Source: CAYTBN01 sp964542165 (GTDB lineage Bacteria; Myxococcota_A; UBA796; UBA9615; CAYRNR01). Taken from it: a stretch of DNA of 64,000 nucleotides. How positions within the stretch are numbered: position 1 is the first letter of the stretch; each line of letters starts with the position of its first letter. The position numbers and the translations under genes are program-made. Under the pieces are notes generated by a model. It was given only the letters and a program-made list of their open reading frames with translations, had not been told where the DNA came from and searched no databases. The stretch is from positions 1 through 64,000 of the forward strand of contig CAZITQ010000008.1 of the NCBI GenBank assembly GCA_964542165.1. Direction: 5' to 3'. This document shows, in pieces, positions 34,595 through 44,074 of the stretch.

Positions 34595-36013
34595 CTACGG
34601 GGTCGAGATCGTGCCCCCGCCGGGTACCGGGCCCTCCAGGCGGGCGGCGAAGACCATCGAGCGCTCCAGGCGCTCCCGGGCGTACACCAGGGCCAGGGCG
34701 GAGTCCCGTCCCACCCGTCCCTCGAACCAGACCTCGCCGTCGACCACGACGGTGACCGGCCCGTCCAGATCCACCAGCTCGTCCGCCAGCAGCACGGACA
34801 GCCGCGCGACGTTGTCGGTGGTGATCTCCAGGGTGTCTCCGGCCACGCTGCCCTCGACCCTCGCCGGCGCCCCGTCGTCGGACCGCTGGTCGACGCCGAG
34901 CCAGTACTGGCTCAGGGGGACCTGGGTATGGAAGTACAGGTCCGAGTAGTACGACGACAGGTGCTCGGGCACGTTGAAGACCACCCGATCGGGGTAGGGC
35001 TCCCGGGAGGTCTCGGCGAGCCAGGCCATGGCTCCGTACCAGGTGTCCATGTCCATGGCGTGGCCCACCCCCTCGAGGGCCTCGAACCGGAAGTCGTACC
35101 CCAGCTCGTCGAACGCCAGGGCGGCGCCCTCGTTCTGGGCGACCAGGTAGTTCAGGTCGTCCTGGCCCACCTGGAGGTGGATCCGCTGGTGCAGGCCGTT
35201 CTCGGCGTGGGGGTAGCAGTAGTCGTGGTGATGGTCCACGTCGGTGGTCGCGGTGATCGCGCCGATGGAGCCGGCCGCCGGCGCCAGCCCCGCGAATTCC
35301 TGGGGGTAGGTCAGGCCGAGGGTGAAGCTCCCACGGCCGCCCATGGAGTGACCGGTGAGGTAGACCCGGTCGTGGTCCAGGGGCACGATTCGCTTGAGGT
35401 ACCGCAGCGCCGAGAGCGCCTGCATCGCACAGCTCTCGCTCGCGGACCAGTCGCAGTGATCCAGGCACTGCGGGGCCGCGAGGATCGCGGAGTTCTCGTC
35501 CGCGACCCGCTGGTACATGGCCGAGGCCACGATCCCGCCCCCGGCCCCGCCTGCTCCGTGGAGCCACAGCGCCAGGGGGAAACGCTCGGACCCGGCGAGG
35601 TCCAGGCCCTCGGGTACGTAGAGGTGCAGGTTGGCGCCCACATCCTCCACATCGACCCAGTACCCGGTCATCGACACCCCCGGAGCGGCACCCGGTGGGC
35701 CGGGGGGCCAGTGCCGGATGGCGTCCGCGAAGTGTTCGAAGCAGATGCCTGCGTAATCGTCGTCCAGCTCCTGGAGCAGGGGCGGGTCCTCCCCCGGATC
35801 CTCGCAGGTGAGGTAGGTGTGCACGTCCGCGTACAGGCGGGAGAGGGTCTCGGGATCCGGATCCTCGCAGCCGGTGTCGTCGTCCCCGGTGGCGTCGTCG
35901 TCATCCGGGGGCGGCCCTCCGCTGTCGTCGTCCGCGGCGACTCCTCCGGTGGGACAGGCTGGCGAGATCAGGGAGATGGCGAACAGAGCGAGCAGGATGC
36001 CTCGGGACTTCAC
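34595..36013 (-). CDS. Alpha/beta-hydrolase esterase lipoprotein
   Basis: A 472-residue lipoprotein (GTG start, lipobox ISPAC, Cys20, spacer PDDDDATGDDD). The hydrolase core has LALWLHGAGGAGGG for the oxyanion strand, VYLTGHSMGGRGSFTLGL with the nucleophilic Ser, and a later GHAMD near the expected His. This resembles feruloyl esterase or PHB-depolymerase-like enzymes (family level only). The last ~110 residues form an added beta-sandwich. GGGAGGGC lies before the GTG. It faces the HDOD gene upstream on the same strand, with 102 bases between. Confidence 0.7.
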   Translation of the reverse strand: MKSRGILLALFAISLISPACPTGGVAADDDSGGPPPDDDDATGDDDTGCEDPDPETLSRLYADVHTYLTCEDPGEDPPLLQELDDDYAGICFEHFADAIRHWPPGPPGAAPGVSMTGYWVDVEDVGANLHLYVPEGLDLAGSERFPLALWLHGAGGAGGGIVASAMYQRVADENSAILAAPQCLDHCDWSASESCAMQALSALRYLKRIVPLDHDRVYLTGHSMGGRGSFTLGLTYPQEFAGLAPAAGSIGAITATTDVDHHHDYCYPHAENGLHQRIHLQVGQDDLNYLVAQNEGAALAFDELGYDFRFEALEGVGHAMDMDTWYGAMAWLAETSREPYPDRVVFNVPEHLSSYYSDLYFHTQVPLSQYWLGVDQRSDDGAPARVEGSVAGDTLEITTDNVARLSVLLADELVDLDGPVTVVVDGEVWFEGRVGRDSALALVYARERLERSMVFAARLEGPVPGGGTISTP

Positions 36014-36115
36014 GTGCCCTCCCGGAAGTACGTGCTCGGGAGCCCAGGGAATGCGCTCTCGCCAGAGTACCTCAGCCGGTCGGTCCGGCTCGCGGAAACC
36101 CGGTCGTCCCGCGCG

Positions 36116-37060
36116 TCACTTCTTCTGGGCGTAGATGCCCGGGGCCAGGAAGCGGCCGGAGGGTGATGTTCCCGGTGAAGGGGGGCGGGGCGTGGGCGCG
36201 GGATCCACCTCGTCGAGCTGTAGCTCGACCTCCTCGGTGATGTCGTCCAGACGGGACTCGGTCAGGCCCAGGGCGCGCAGTCCGCGGTCCAGGATCCGGT
36301 CGGTGACGCTGTCCAGGGGGCGACCATCGGGCAGCCCGGGCTCGGCACAGGGGAAAGACCGCCCGAGCTGGCTGGCGATCCGCTCGGCGAGGCAGACGCA
36401 GGCGGCCTCGAGGATCGGGACCCCGTGCAGCTCCACCTCCTGGTGCCGCCAGACCACGGTCCGCAGGGCCGCAGGCAGGTCCCAGCTGGCGATCATCTCC
36501 ATGCCCAGGGCGCCGTGGACGTCATCGATCGCGGTCAGGACCGACGCGGCGTCGCACTCCTCGCCGTCGGGCGTCCCATCGGCGATGCACAGCAGGGCGC
36601 CGGCGGCGCCGATGTCGTGGAACAGGCCGGCCACGAAACCGTCGTCGAAGCGCACCCCCGCCGCCCGCATCACCGGGGGCATCGCGTAGGCCGTGGCCCG
36701 GCTGTGGCGCCCCAGCACCCTCAGGGCGTCGGCGAACACCGGGCGCTCGAAGATGGAGCTCTGCAGGGAGACCTCCATGGCGACGTCGCGGATGGTGCGG
36801 ATGCCCAGCCGCATGACCGCCTGCCGCAGGTTCTTGGGCCGGGCGGTGCGCGAATAGTAGGGCGACCGGGCCACCGCGAACACCCGCCCCGCGAGCAGGG
36901 GATCCCCCGACACCACCGCCACGGCGTCGTCCACGCTCGGGGAACCGCCTGCCGCCAGCTTCTGGATCTTGAGCGCGCTCTCGGGCAGCGGGGGTGGCCG
37001 GTACAGCGGCGAGCCGAAACGGTGCCGGATGTAGGCTCGAATCCGGGTCCGGGTCACCAT
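36116..37060 (-). CDS. HDOD-domain protein
   Basis: A 314-residue cytoplasmic protein with an HDOD domain at about residues 25-230: PLPESALKIQKLAAGGSPSVDDAVAVVSGDPLLAGRVFAVA, LRQAVMRLGIRTIRDVAMEVSL, and GLFHDIGAAGALL. HDOD proteins are degenerate HD-domain signalling adaptors, often controlling motility, biofilm or cell-cycle outputs. The HD pair (HD of LFHD) is only partly kept. The tail is Pro-rich. The start at 37060 has GGGAG upstream. It is divergent to the AraC-type gene, with interspersed repeats between them. Confidence 0.8.
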   Translation of the reverse strand: MVTRTRIRAYIRHRFGSPLYRPPPLPESALKIQKLAAGGSPSVDDAVAVVSGDPLLAGRVFAVARSPYYSRTARPKNLRQAVMRLGIRTIRDVAMEVSLQSSIFERPVFADALRVLGRHSRATAYAMPPVMRAAGVRFDDGFVAGLFHDIGAAGALLCIADGTPDGEECDAASVLTAIDDVHGALGMEMIASWDLPAALRTVVWRHQEVELHGVPILEAACVCLAERIASQLGRSFPCAEPGLPDGRPLDSVTDRILDRGLRALGLTESRLDDITEEVELQLDEVDPAPTPRPPSPGTSPSGRFLAPGIYAQKK

Positions 37061-37151
37061 AGGAAGTCTCCCATCCTCCCGCTCTGTCCCGCCCCCCACC
37101 GTGGGCGGCGCCTGCCCACCTTCGAGCGTACCGCCGGCGCGTGACGATTTG

Positions 37152-37255
37152 GTGATCCGAGCGCCACGGAGTTGTGGGCGATTCGCCACGGCGGGGAGCG
37201 CGTGACCACCGACTTCTGTGGGCGATTCGCCTCAGATGTGATCCGAGCGCCACGG
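37152..37255. repeat. A-B ... B-A direct repeats between divergent HDOD and AraC genes
   Basis: An 18-bp word, GTGATCCGAGCGCCACGG, occurs exactly at 37152-37169 and 37238-37255. A 15-bp word, TGTGGGCGATTCGCC, occurs exactly at 37173-37187 and 37217-37231. All are in direct orientation. They fill most of the spacer between the two divergent starts and are likely regulator-binding sites, possibly for the AraC protein itself. Confidence 0.65.
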
Positions 37256-37304
37256 CTGGGCGGTTTTCCTTCCCGGTTGGGCGCGGATCTCCTACCTTCG
37301 GATC

Positions 37305-37904
37305 ATGAGCCTGGCCCACCGGAGCGGAGATCTCGTCGAGCTCGTCAACGAGGTGCTCGACCTGCGCCGGAGGGTGATCCAGGAGCAGATCCCGTTTCCG
37401 ACCCACACGGCGCTGGTGCAGATCCACACCCAGCTGGAGAGTTTCCAGGGCATCCGGGGTCTGTCCGAGCAGACCGGCTGCTCCGCCTCGCACCTGCGCG
37501 CGCACTTCAAGGGGCACGTGGGTGTCTCGGCGCGCACCTACCTGCAGGCGTTTCGCGTGTTCGTTGCGTTCGAGCAGCTGGTGCGGACGCCCCGCGCCTC
37601 CATGGAGCAGGTGGCGGCCGCGGCGGGCTACTCCTGCCGGTCGTCGTTTGGCCACGCCTTCCGCAAGCACACCGGTCTGACCCCCGCCTGGACCATGCGC
37701 GCCCTGCGCGGCCGGCGGTTCCCCTCCGACGTCCGGGGACTCGTGGAGGCCGCCGTCATCGTCCGGGAGGCAGCGGAGCGGGAGGGGCGGTTGCCTCCGC
37801 TGCCGCGGGCCCGCGTGCGCGAGATCCGCCAGCGCATCCTCAGCTCGGTGCGCGAGCTCCAGCGGCGGGCGCCGCCCCTGCACAGTCTGGGACGGCCCCC
37901 CTGA
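37305..37904 (+). CDS. AraC-family transcriptional regulator (HTH domain, no sensor domain)
   Basis: A 199-residue protein: a short N-terminal helix, then a double HTH of the AraC type at about residues 40-130. First HTH: IRGLSEQTGCSASHLRAHFKGHVGVSARTYLQAFRV. Second HTH: SMEQVAAAAGYSCRSSFGHAFRKHTGLTPAWTMR. The C-terminal ~65 residues are basic and helical. There is no cupin or ligand domain, so activity may depend on a partner. No Shine-Dalgarno is visible before the ATG; TACCTT six bases upstream could be a -10 giving a leaderless mRNA. It is divergent to the HDOD gene across the repeat block. Confidence 0.8.
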   Translation: MSLAHRSGDLVELVNEVLDLRRRVIQEQIPFPTHTALVQIHTQLESFQGIRGLSEQTGCSASHLRAHFKGHVGVSARTYLQAFRVFVAFEQLVRTPRASMEQVAAAAGYSCRSSFGHAFRKHTGLTPAWTMRALRGRRFPSDVRGLVEAAVIVREAAEREGRLPPLPRARVREIRQRILSSVRELQRRAPPLHSLGRPP

Positions 37905-37907
37905 GAA

Positions 37908-39587
37908 TCAGCCGGGGTGCGGTGATCGATATTTCTGCAGCTCCGGGGGGACCCACCACCGGTGGAGGTCCTCGAACAGCGCCACGGGACTCACCGCGAT
38001 ATCCCGGAACCTGGGCGCGGCCACCACCACATCGTCGATCCAGTACAGGAAGAGGTAGGGCTGGTCCCGGTACAGGGTGTGCTGCAGCTCGCGCCAGGCG
38101 GCGTCGGCGTCGTCCGCCGTCTTCGCCTCCAGCCCGCGCGCGATCAACGCGTCCGCGGCGGGGCTGGAGTACCCCACGAAGTTGAACGGCCCCCCCGCGG
38201 TCCAAAACGGCGTCGGATCGGGATCCAGGCCGGCGCCCCAGCCGGTGAGGGCAGCCTCGAATTCCCCCCTCTGGAGCTTCTCGTACAGGGCGAAGCGCTC
38301 CACCGGCTGCAACGTGACCCGGACGCCGACCGACCGCAGCTGCTCCTGGAGGATCAGGCCGGCCCCTTTTCGCCGTTCGTTGCCCTCGGCGTACAGCAAC
38401 TCGAAGGCCAGGGCGTCGCCCCCTCGCTCCAACCAACCGTCGCCGTCCGCGTCGCCGTACCCTGCCTCCGCGAGGAGGGCCCGCGCCCGCTGCGGATCAT
38501 GGGTCAGGGGAGCCAGGCCTCCGTCCACGGCGTGGCACAGTTCGGGGCTGATGTCCCCCGTCGCTCGCGCGCCCAGGCGATGGTCGCCCGCGACCAGCAG
38601 CGCGTCGATCAGCACCTCCACGTCCACGGCGTGGGCCAGGGCCGTCCGGACGCCCGCGTCGGTGAACGGCGGGCGGCTGAGATTCCAGCCGACGAAGTCC
38701 AGGAATCGTTTCCCGCGTCTGAAGACCTGGAGGTCCGGGTTCCGCTCGAGCAGCTGGGCCAGCTCGTGGGCCTCGACCCCCACCAGCATGTCCACGTCTC
38801 CCCGCTCCAGCGCCAGCATCCGCGCCGAGGCGTCCGGTAGGATGCGAACCTCCACTGCGTCCAGGAGGGCGACCTCGGCGCCCCCGCCCCCCTCCCTGCG
38901 GGCGAGCCGTATCCGCTGGCCGGGCTCCCAGCGTTCCAGCACGAACGGTCCGGCCCCGATCCCCTCGCCTTCCTGCGGTGCCCCCGCCCCGGTCATGCCA
39001 GCGTGGGCGTGTGCGGGCACGATCGGTGTACCGCCGATCCGGGCCAGCAACTCCGTCTCCGTTCCCGTCTCGGCGAAGTGGACGGTGAGGGTGTGATCGT
39101 CCACGCGGGTCCAGGGCTGTTCGGCGCGCAGCACCCGGAGATCGGGACCGCGTGGGCTCCCCGATCCCGGGTCGGCCACCCGCTCCAGGGTGGCCAGCAC
39201 ATCGTCGACGTTCACGGGTTCGCCGTCCCGCCAGGTCCAGTCACGGGCCAGCTGGAGGGTCAGCGTCCGGCCGTCGTCGGACCACTCCCACGCCTCGGCG
39301 TACCCAGGGGTGAAGCCCAGACGGCAGTCCACCAGCGTGGCCCCGAACAGAGAGGGCTGCATCAGCTCGATGAGCTCCATGGCCGCGAGCGACCGGGCGG
39401 TCACCGGATCGAAACCCTCCACGTCGCCGCGGTAGGCCACGACCAGGGTGTCGCCGGGCGCGGGCTCCGCGGCCGCGGCGGGGGGACCGCCGCCCTCGCT
39501 GGCCGGGCCCGGCGGAGGATCGGTCTCCTGTCTGCAGCCGGGGAACAGCAAGGCTGCGGCGAGGAGCACGGCGGACCACCGGACCAT
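37908..39587 (-). CDS. ABC transporter substrate-binding lipoprotein, family 5 (oligopeptide/dipeptide type)
   Basis: A 559-residue lipoprotein (lipobox LFPGC, Cys18) of the SBP_bac_5 family. It has the usual signatures: ALTVAYRGDVEGFDP-like opening, PGYAEAWEWSDDGRTLTLQLARDWTWRDGEPVNVDDVLATLERV, VRTALAHAVDVEVLIDALL, and the closing PYLFLYWIDDVVVA. It captures oligopeptides, nickel or other small ligands for an Opp/Dpp-type ABC importer; no permease or ATPase gene adjoins it, so the transporter is elsewhere. The spacer is Pro/Ala/Glu-rich rather than Asp-rich. The start at 39587 is preceded by GAAGGGAG; a GTG seven codons upstream is possible. Confidence 0.85.
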   Translation of the reverse strand: MVRWSAVLLAAALLFPGCRQETDPPPGPASEGGGPPAAAAEPAPGDTLVVAYRGDVEGFDPVTARSLAAMELIELMQPSLFGATLVDCRLGFTPGYAEAWEWSDDGRTLTLQLARDWTWRDGEPVNVDDVLATLERVADPGSGSPRGPDLRVLRAEQPWTRVDDHTLTVHFAETGTETELLARIGGTPIVPAHAHAGMTGAGAPQEGEGIGAGPFVLERWEPGQRIRLARREGGGGAEVALLDAVEVRILPDASARMLALERGDVDMLVGVEAHELAQLLERNPDLQVFRRGKRFLDFVGWNLSRPPFTDAGVRTALAHAVDVEVLIDALLVAGDHRLGARATGDISPELCHAVDGGLAPLTHDPQRARALLAEAGYGDADGDGWLERGGDALAFELLYAEGNERRKGAGLILQEQLRSVGVRVTLQPVERFALYEKLQRGEFEAALTGWGAGLDPDPTPFWTAGGPFNFVGYSSPAADALIARGLEAKTADDADAAWRELQHTLYRDQPYLFLYWIDDVVVAAPRFRDIAVSPVALFEDLHRWWVPPELQKYRSPHPG

Positions 39588-39756
39588 GGACGATCGCTCC
39601 CTTCCCACCCCGTGGGTCTGACCTGTCCAACCTATCAGGTCGAGGGGCGGTCCGGTGCCACCGGGGTGGACCCGGGACTCGGGCCGCCGCTTGCTTGGCC
39701 CGACCGGTCATGTAAAGGTCGGAGGTGCTCCATGAGCGGGTGGGGTTCGGAGCCCG

Positions 39757-41448
39757 ATGACCGACGACGATCCCGGTCGCGACACACTCGGTACGCTTTT
39801 CGAGCGACTCCGTCGGCGGATCCCCCAGTCCGATCTGGACCTCGTGGACCGGGTGGAGCGAGAGTTCGCCCGGCAGGGTTCGGCCGACGGCGATCGCATT
39901 CAGAGATACCGGCGCGCGGCCATCGACTACCGGGCGGAGCGGGACGTGCTTCGCCTGGTGGCCGGGCTCGCCATCGACGGCTTCGAGGCCGCAGCGGGCT
40001 CCGACGGCCTGATCGCCGCCGCCCGTGGGGCCATCGAGCGGATGCCCCGGGTGGAGCACGGCTGTGTGTTCGTGTTCGACGAGCAGGGAACGCCCGAGGT
40101 GGTCTCCCCCATCCGCATCGGCGACGACGAGCTGCCCCTCCTGATGGAACAGATCAGCCACGGGATCGTCGGCCAGGTGTGGCGGACCGGTCAGCTCGTG
40201 TACTGCGAGGAGGCCAGCACGGACCGCAGCTTCCGCGCGCTCGAGAGCGTGAGAAGCCTGGGCATGAAGACCGTGCTGTGCGTGCCGCTGCCCGGCGAGC
40301 CGGGGGAGGCCCCGCGGGGAGCCCTCTACGTGGAGAATCGTACCCGGGAAGATGCCTTCCCCCAGGCCTGGCGGGAGTCGGTGCAGCTACTGGCGAGCCA
40401 GCTCTCCCACGGTCTCGCGAACCTGGATCGTGCCCGCAGCGGCAGCACCGACCCCACCGAACCCCACCGCCGCGGCGGACGGTTCGCCGACATCGTCGGA
40501 CGCAGCCCCGCGCTCGCGTCCGTCCTGGCCCGTCTGGCGCTTCTCGCCAACCAGCCCAAGCCCCGCACGGTGCTGATCGTCGGGGAGACCGGCGTGGGCA
40601 AGGAGCTGGTGGCGCGGGCCCTGCACCACCACGGTCCCCGCGCCTCGGGGGCCTTCATCCCGGTCAACACGGCCGCGCTGCAGCCGTCCCTGGCCGAGGC
40701 GGAGCTCTTCGGCGCGGAGAAGGGCGCCTACACCGGGGCGGCCGGTGCACGGCAAGGCCTCTTCCGGGCAGCGGAAGGCGGCGTGCTGTTCCTGGACGAG
40801 ATCGGCGAGATCCCGCTGCAGGTGCAGGTCAAGCTCCTGCGCGCGCTGGACGAGCACCGGATCCGACCCGTGGGCGCGACCGCCGAGGTCGACGTGGACG
40901 TGTGGATCGTGGCGGCGACCAACCGCGATCTGGAGGGGGCGGTGGAGGCCGGCTCCTTCCGTCGTGACCTGTACTTCCGGCTCGCCGAGTCGGTGGTCCA
41001 CGTGCCCCCCCTGCGCGACCGCCCCGAGGACGTGGAAGCGCTGGCCACCCACTTCGCCGCGCGGGCGGCTGACCGGCTGGGCCAGCCCGCTCCCTTCCTC
41101 GCGCCCGACCTCGTGGCGGCCTTGCAGGACATGCCCCTTCCGGGAAACGCCAGGGAGCTCCGGGCGATCATCGAGGGCACCCTCGAATCGGGGGAACGGC
41201 CGATCCTGACGGCGGCTGCGCTCCGGCGGCAGGAGGGTTCGGAAGGGTCCGGGGGCCGGGTCCAGATCCCCGAATGGAAGGAGGCGACCCACGCCTTCCA
41301 GGCCCGGTATCTGCGCTGGGCCCTGCGGCGCTGGCCGGTGCCCGCCGAGCTCGCCCGGCGGTTGGGGATCAACCGGACCTACCTGTACAAGCTCGCGGCC
41401 CGGCTCGGCGTCGAGCTCCCGAGCGGCGAACCCGGCGGGGGGGACTGA
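39757..41448 (+). CDS. Sigma-54-dependent enhancer-binding regulator with GAF sensor domain
   Basis: A 563-residue activator. Residues ~60-215 form a GAF domain (HGCVFVFDEQGTPEVVSPIR, RSLGMKTVLCVPL). The AAA+ domain (~235-470) has Walker A GETGVGKE, the sigma-54 contact loop as GAYTGA instead of GAFTGA (a permitted Phe-to-Tyr variant), Walker B GGVLFLDEIGEIP and the arginine-finger region VAATNRDLE ... FRRDLYFRL. A Fis-type HTH closes the protein (INRTYLYKLAARLGV). It would bind upstream activator sites and open RpoN promoters. The kinase-FGE gene begins five bases after its stop, suggesting that the kinase acts in the same pathway. Confidence 0.9.
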   Translation: MTDDDPGRDTLGTLFERLRRRIPQSDLDLVDRVEREFARQGSADGDRIQRYRRAAIDYRAERDVLRLVAGLAIDGFEAAAGSDGLIAAARGAIERMPRVEHGCVFVFDEQGTPEVVSPIRIGDDELPLLMEQISHGIVGQVWRTGQLVYCEEASTDRSFRALESVRSLGMKTVLCVPLPGEPGEAPRGALYVENRTREDAFPQAWRESVQLLASQLSHGLANLDRARSGSTDPTEPHRRGGRFADIVGRSPALASVLARLALLANQPKPRTVLIVGETGVGKELVARALHHHGPRASGAFIPVNTAALQPSLAEAELFGAEKGAYTGAAGARQGLFRAAEGGVLFLDEIGEIPLQVQVKLLRALDEHRIRPVGATAEVDVDVWIVAATNRDLEGAVEAGSFRRDLYFRLAESVVHVPPLRDRPEDVEALATHFAARAADRLGQPAPFLAPDLVAALQDMPLPGNARELRAIIEGTLESGERPILTAAALRRQEGSEGSGGRVQIPEWKEATHAFQARYLRWALRRWPVPAELARRLGINRTYLYKLAARLGVELPSGEPGGGD

Positions 41449-41452
41449 GGTC

Positions 41453-43942
41453 GTGGGAGACGATCCCTCGCGGTTGATTCCTTCGGATTTCTGGGCGGAT
41501 CTGGAAGAGGAACGGGACCTGTCCAAGGTGGCAGAGGCCCCCCCGGAGGCCCCCGGAGCCGCCGATCCCAGCGACCTGGAGGCGGTCCAGGCGATGACCC
41601 GGCGGCTGACGGCGCGGTACGTGGAGGTCAGCTCGTTCCACAAGGGCGGGATGGGGGAGCTGGCCGAGGTCCAGGACCACCTCCTCGGTCGCATCGTGGT
41701 CCGCAAGCGCCCTCGGGAGGAAGGACGAACGGAGGCAGGCTTCCGGGCCTTCGTCCACGAGGCCCAGGTGACGGCCTCGCTCTCGCACCCCGCCATCGTC
41801 CCGCTCCACGATCTACAGTACGACGATCAGGGGTACAGCTACCTGATGCCGCGGATCGTCGGTGTGACCCTGGACGAGGTGCTGCGACGCATCGCAGCCC
41901 GGGACCGGGGAGCGCTGCAGCGGTTCGGCCTGCCGCGCTTGCTGGGCGTCTTCCGGACGGTCTGCGGAGCCATGGCCCATGCCCACGAACGGCGCGTGGC
42001 CCACCGGGACCTCAAGCCCGACCAGATCATGCTCGGCGAGCACGACGAGGTGCTGGTGGTGGACTGGGGGCTGGCGGCGCGCTTCGGCGTACCCCTCGGG
42101 GAGCTGCGTGGCGGCGGGGGCTCCCTGGGAATGAGCTCGATCCGCAGCGGCCAGACCGTGCTGGAGGGGATCGCCGGGTCCCCCCGGTACCTGGCGCCCG
42201 AACGCCTGGGCCCGGGCCCCATTCCCGCCACCGCGGCCCAGGACGTGTACGCCCTCGGCGCCATCCTGCACGCCATCCTGACCCTCGATCCCCCGGTGGG
42301 CGGAATGACCGACGGGGAGGCTGGTCCGGCGTACATCGAGAGGATCCTCGGCGCGATCCGCTCGATCCGTCCTCCGTCCCTCAGGCGCTGGAGCGAGACC
42401 GTCGACGAGGAATGGGATCGGATCTGCCTGCGATGTCTGGCCTGGGAGCCCAAGGACCGCTTCGCCGACGCAGGCGAGCTGTACCGTTCCGTGCTGCGGG
42501 CCCTGTCGGACCTGGAGGAGCGGGAGAAGCGTCGGGCCCGCGCGGCGAGGTGTCTCGCGGACGCCGCGGCCTCCCTCGTCCGGCTGGACGCTTCGCGGCG
42601 GGAGCTGTTCGCCGCGCGGGAGTTGAGGCGCAAGCTCGCGGACGAGATCCCTCCCCAGGCGCCGGCGTCGGCCAAGCGGCCCCTCTGGGAAGCCGAGGCC
42701 GAGGAAGCGGCCCTCGAGCGGGGCGTCGAGGAGCACTTCGCAGGGGTCGAACGGGACTTCGAACGGGCCCTGGACCACGACCGGGACTGCGGGGAGGCTC
42801 GGGAGGCCCTGGCCGACCTGCACCGGGATCGGCTGGTCCAGGTCGAGGTCGAGGGGCGTCGGGCCGCCGTCGCCTACCACCGCGCCCGCCTCGAGCGCTT
42901 CGACGATGGGCGGCGGGTGCGCGATCTCGAGCGCGGCGGCACCCTGGTCGTCCGGCCCGTGCCCGAGTCCGCGGGTGCGCAGGTGGCCCCGCTACAGGAG
43001 CGGGATCGGCGCCTGGTGCCCGGTTCGTGGCGCGACCTGGACGCACCCGGGGCGGAGGCCGATCTCCCGCCGGGCCGCTACCTGGTGGAGGTCAAGGCGG
43101 AGGGGTACGCGGCCGGCATCTACGCCCTGCGGGTGGAGCGAGGGTCCTACACCACCCTGTCCCCGCGACTGCCCAGCACCGAGGAGCTCCCGCCGGGGTT
43201 CGTGTACCTGCCGGCGGGCCCCTGCCTGGTCGGCGGCGATCCGTCGGTCCCCGACGCCGGGCCCGTGCAGCGGGTGGACATCCCCGACCTCGCCCTCGCG
43301 GCTCTTCCGGTGACCATGGCCGAATACCTGGAGTTCATCTCCAGCCTGGAGCCCCGCGAGGCCGAGACCCGGGTGCCGCGGGACGCGGTGGACGGGATCC
43401 CCCTGTGGACCCGCGTGGGAGACGCCTGGGAGATCCCGGACAGCGATCCCCAGGGGGATCCGCTGGGGCCGGACTACCCCGTGCTCGCGATCCTGGCCGA
43501 GGACGCCGAGGCCTACGCCCGCTGGCGGTCCGCCCGCGACGGGCGGAGTTACCGTCTGCCGACGCGGCTGGAGTGGGAGTATGGCGCTCGGAGCGGGGCC
43601 GGGCGTTTCTTTCCCTGGGGGGATCGATTCGAGGCTTCCTACTGCTGGACGGCGGCGCGCCAGCAGGGCAAGCCGCTCCCCGCCCCCGTGGGTCGTTGCC
43701 CAGAGGACCGATCACCCGCCGGCGTACGGGACCTCTCCGGCGGCGTCGGCGACTGGCTGGCGGATGGTCACTCGCCGGGCGGAGGACAGCGCGGGATCGG
43801 GGGAGGATCCTGGTTCGCCAACCAGCGCTACTGTCGACTGGCCCGGAGGTTCGGGCTCGACCCGGGATCGCGCAGCGACGGACTGGGTTTTCGGCTGGCG
43901 ATGGATCTTGCGGATGGATCCGCTGACAAGCCGTCGAGCTAG
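41453..43942 (+). CDS. Ser/Thr protein kinase fused to FGE/SUMF1-like domain
   Basis: An 829-residue protein from a GTG at 41453. The N-terminal kinase (~residues 55-350) has FHKGGMGELAEV, a probable Lys85, HRDLKPDQIML (Asp186; the usual Mg-binding Asn is Gln191) and VVDWGLAAR instead of DFG. A helical Arg/Ala-rich region and a PEGA-like beta domain (YLVEVKAEGYAAGIYALRVE) follow. The C-terminus is an FGE/SUMF1-type domain: PPGFVYLPAGPCLVGG, PVTMAEYLEFISSL, YRLPTRLEWEYGARSG, and DGLGFRLAM. One of the two catalytic Cys of FGE is Ala (FANQRYC), so oxidase activity is unlikely. It is co-transcribed with the sigma-54 activator. Confidence 0.85.
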   Translation: MGDDPSRLIPSDFWADLEEERDLSKVAEAPPEAPGAADPSDLEAVQAMTRRLTARYVEVSSFHKGGMGELAEVQDHLLGRIVVRKRPREEGRTEAGFRAFVHEAQVTASLSHPAIVPLHDLQYDDQGYSYLMPRIVGVTLDEVLRRIAARDRGALQRFGLPRLLGVFRTVCGAMAHAHERRVAHRDLKPDQIMLGEHDEVLVVDWGLAARFGVPLGELRGGGGSLGMSSIRSGQTVLEGIAGSPRYLAPERLGPGPIPATAAQDVYALGAILHAILTLDPPVGGMTDGEAGPAYIERILGAIRSIRPPSLRRWSETVDEEWDRICLRCLAWEPKDRFADAGELYRSVLRALSDLEEREKRRARAARCLADAAASLVRLDASRRELFAARELRRKLADEIPPQAPASAKRPLWEAEAEEAALERGVEEHFAGVERDFERALDHDRDCGEAREALADLHRDRLVQVEVEGRRAAVAYHRARLERFDDGRRVRDLERGGTLVVRPVPESAGAQVAPLQERDRRLVPGSWRDLDAPGAEADLPPGRYLVEVKAEGYAAGIYALRVERGSYTTLSPRLPSTEELPPGFVYLPAGPCLVGGDPSVPDAGPVQRVDIPDLALAALPVTMAEYLEFISSLEPREAETRVPRDAVDGIPLWTRVGDAWEIPDSDPQGDPLGPDYPVLAILAEDAEAYARWRSARDGRSYRLPTRLEWEYGARSGAGRFFPWGDRFEASYCWTAARQQGKPLPAPVGRCPEDRSPAGVRDLSGGVGDWLADGHSPGGGQRGIGGGSWFANQRYCRLARRFGLDPGSRSDGLGFRLAMDLADGSADKPSS

Positions 43943-43962
43943 TGTCCCGGTATTTCGGTTCC

Positions 43963-43988
43963 GGGGCACTTGGAGACGGCGGTGCCCC
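43963..43988. terminator. Hairpin between convergent genes
   Basis: GGGGCAC (43963-43969) and GTGCCCC (43982-43988) form a 7-bp stem with a 12-base loop between the convergent stops at 43942 and 44075. There is no T-tract, so termination would need Rho or be bidirectional. Confidence 0.4.
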
Positions 43989-44074
43989 CCGTCGTAGGGG
44001 CGTGGGCCGTCCTGGCCACACCGGGGTCAGGCCCACTACCGTGGCTCATCCACAGGCAGCGCGCCGTCGGTACG

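Noticed and set aside
41453..43942. Sulfatase-activating FGE activity for the kinase fusion
   Set aside because: One of the two catalytic Cys is Ala and no sulfatase gene is present in the window.
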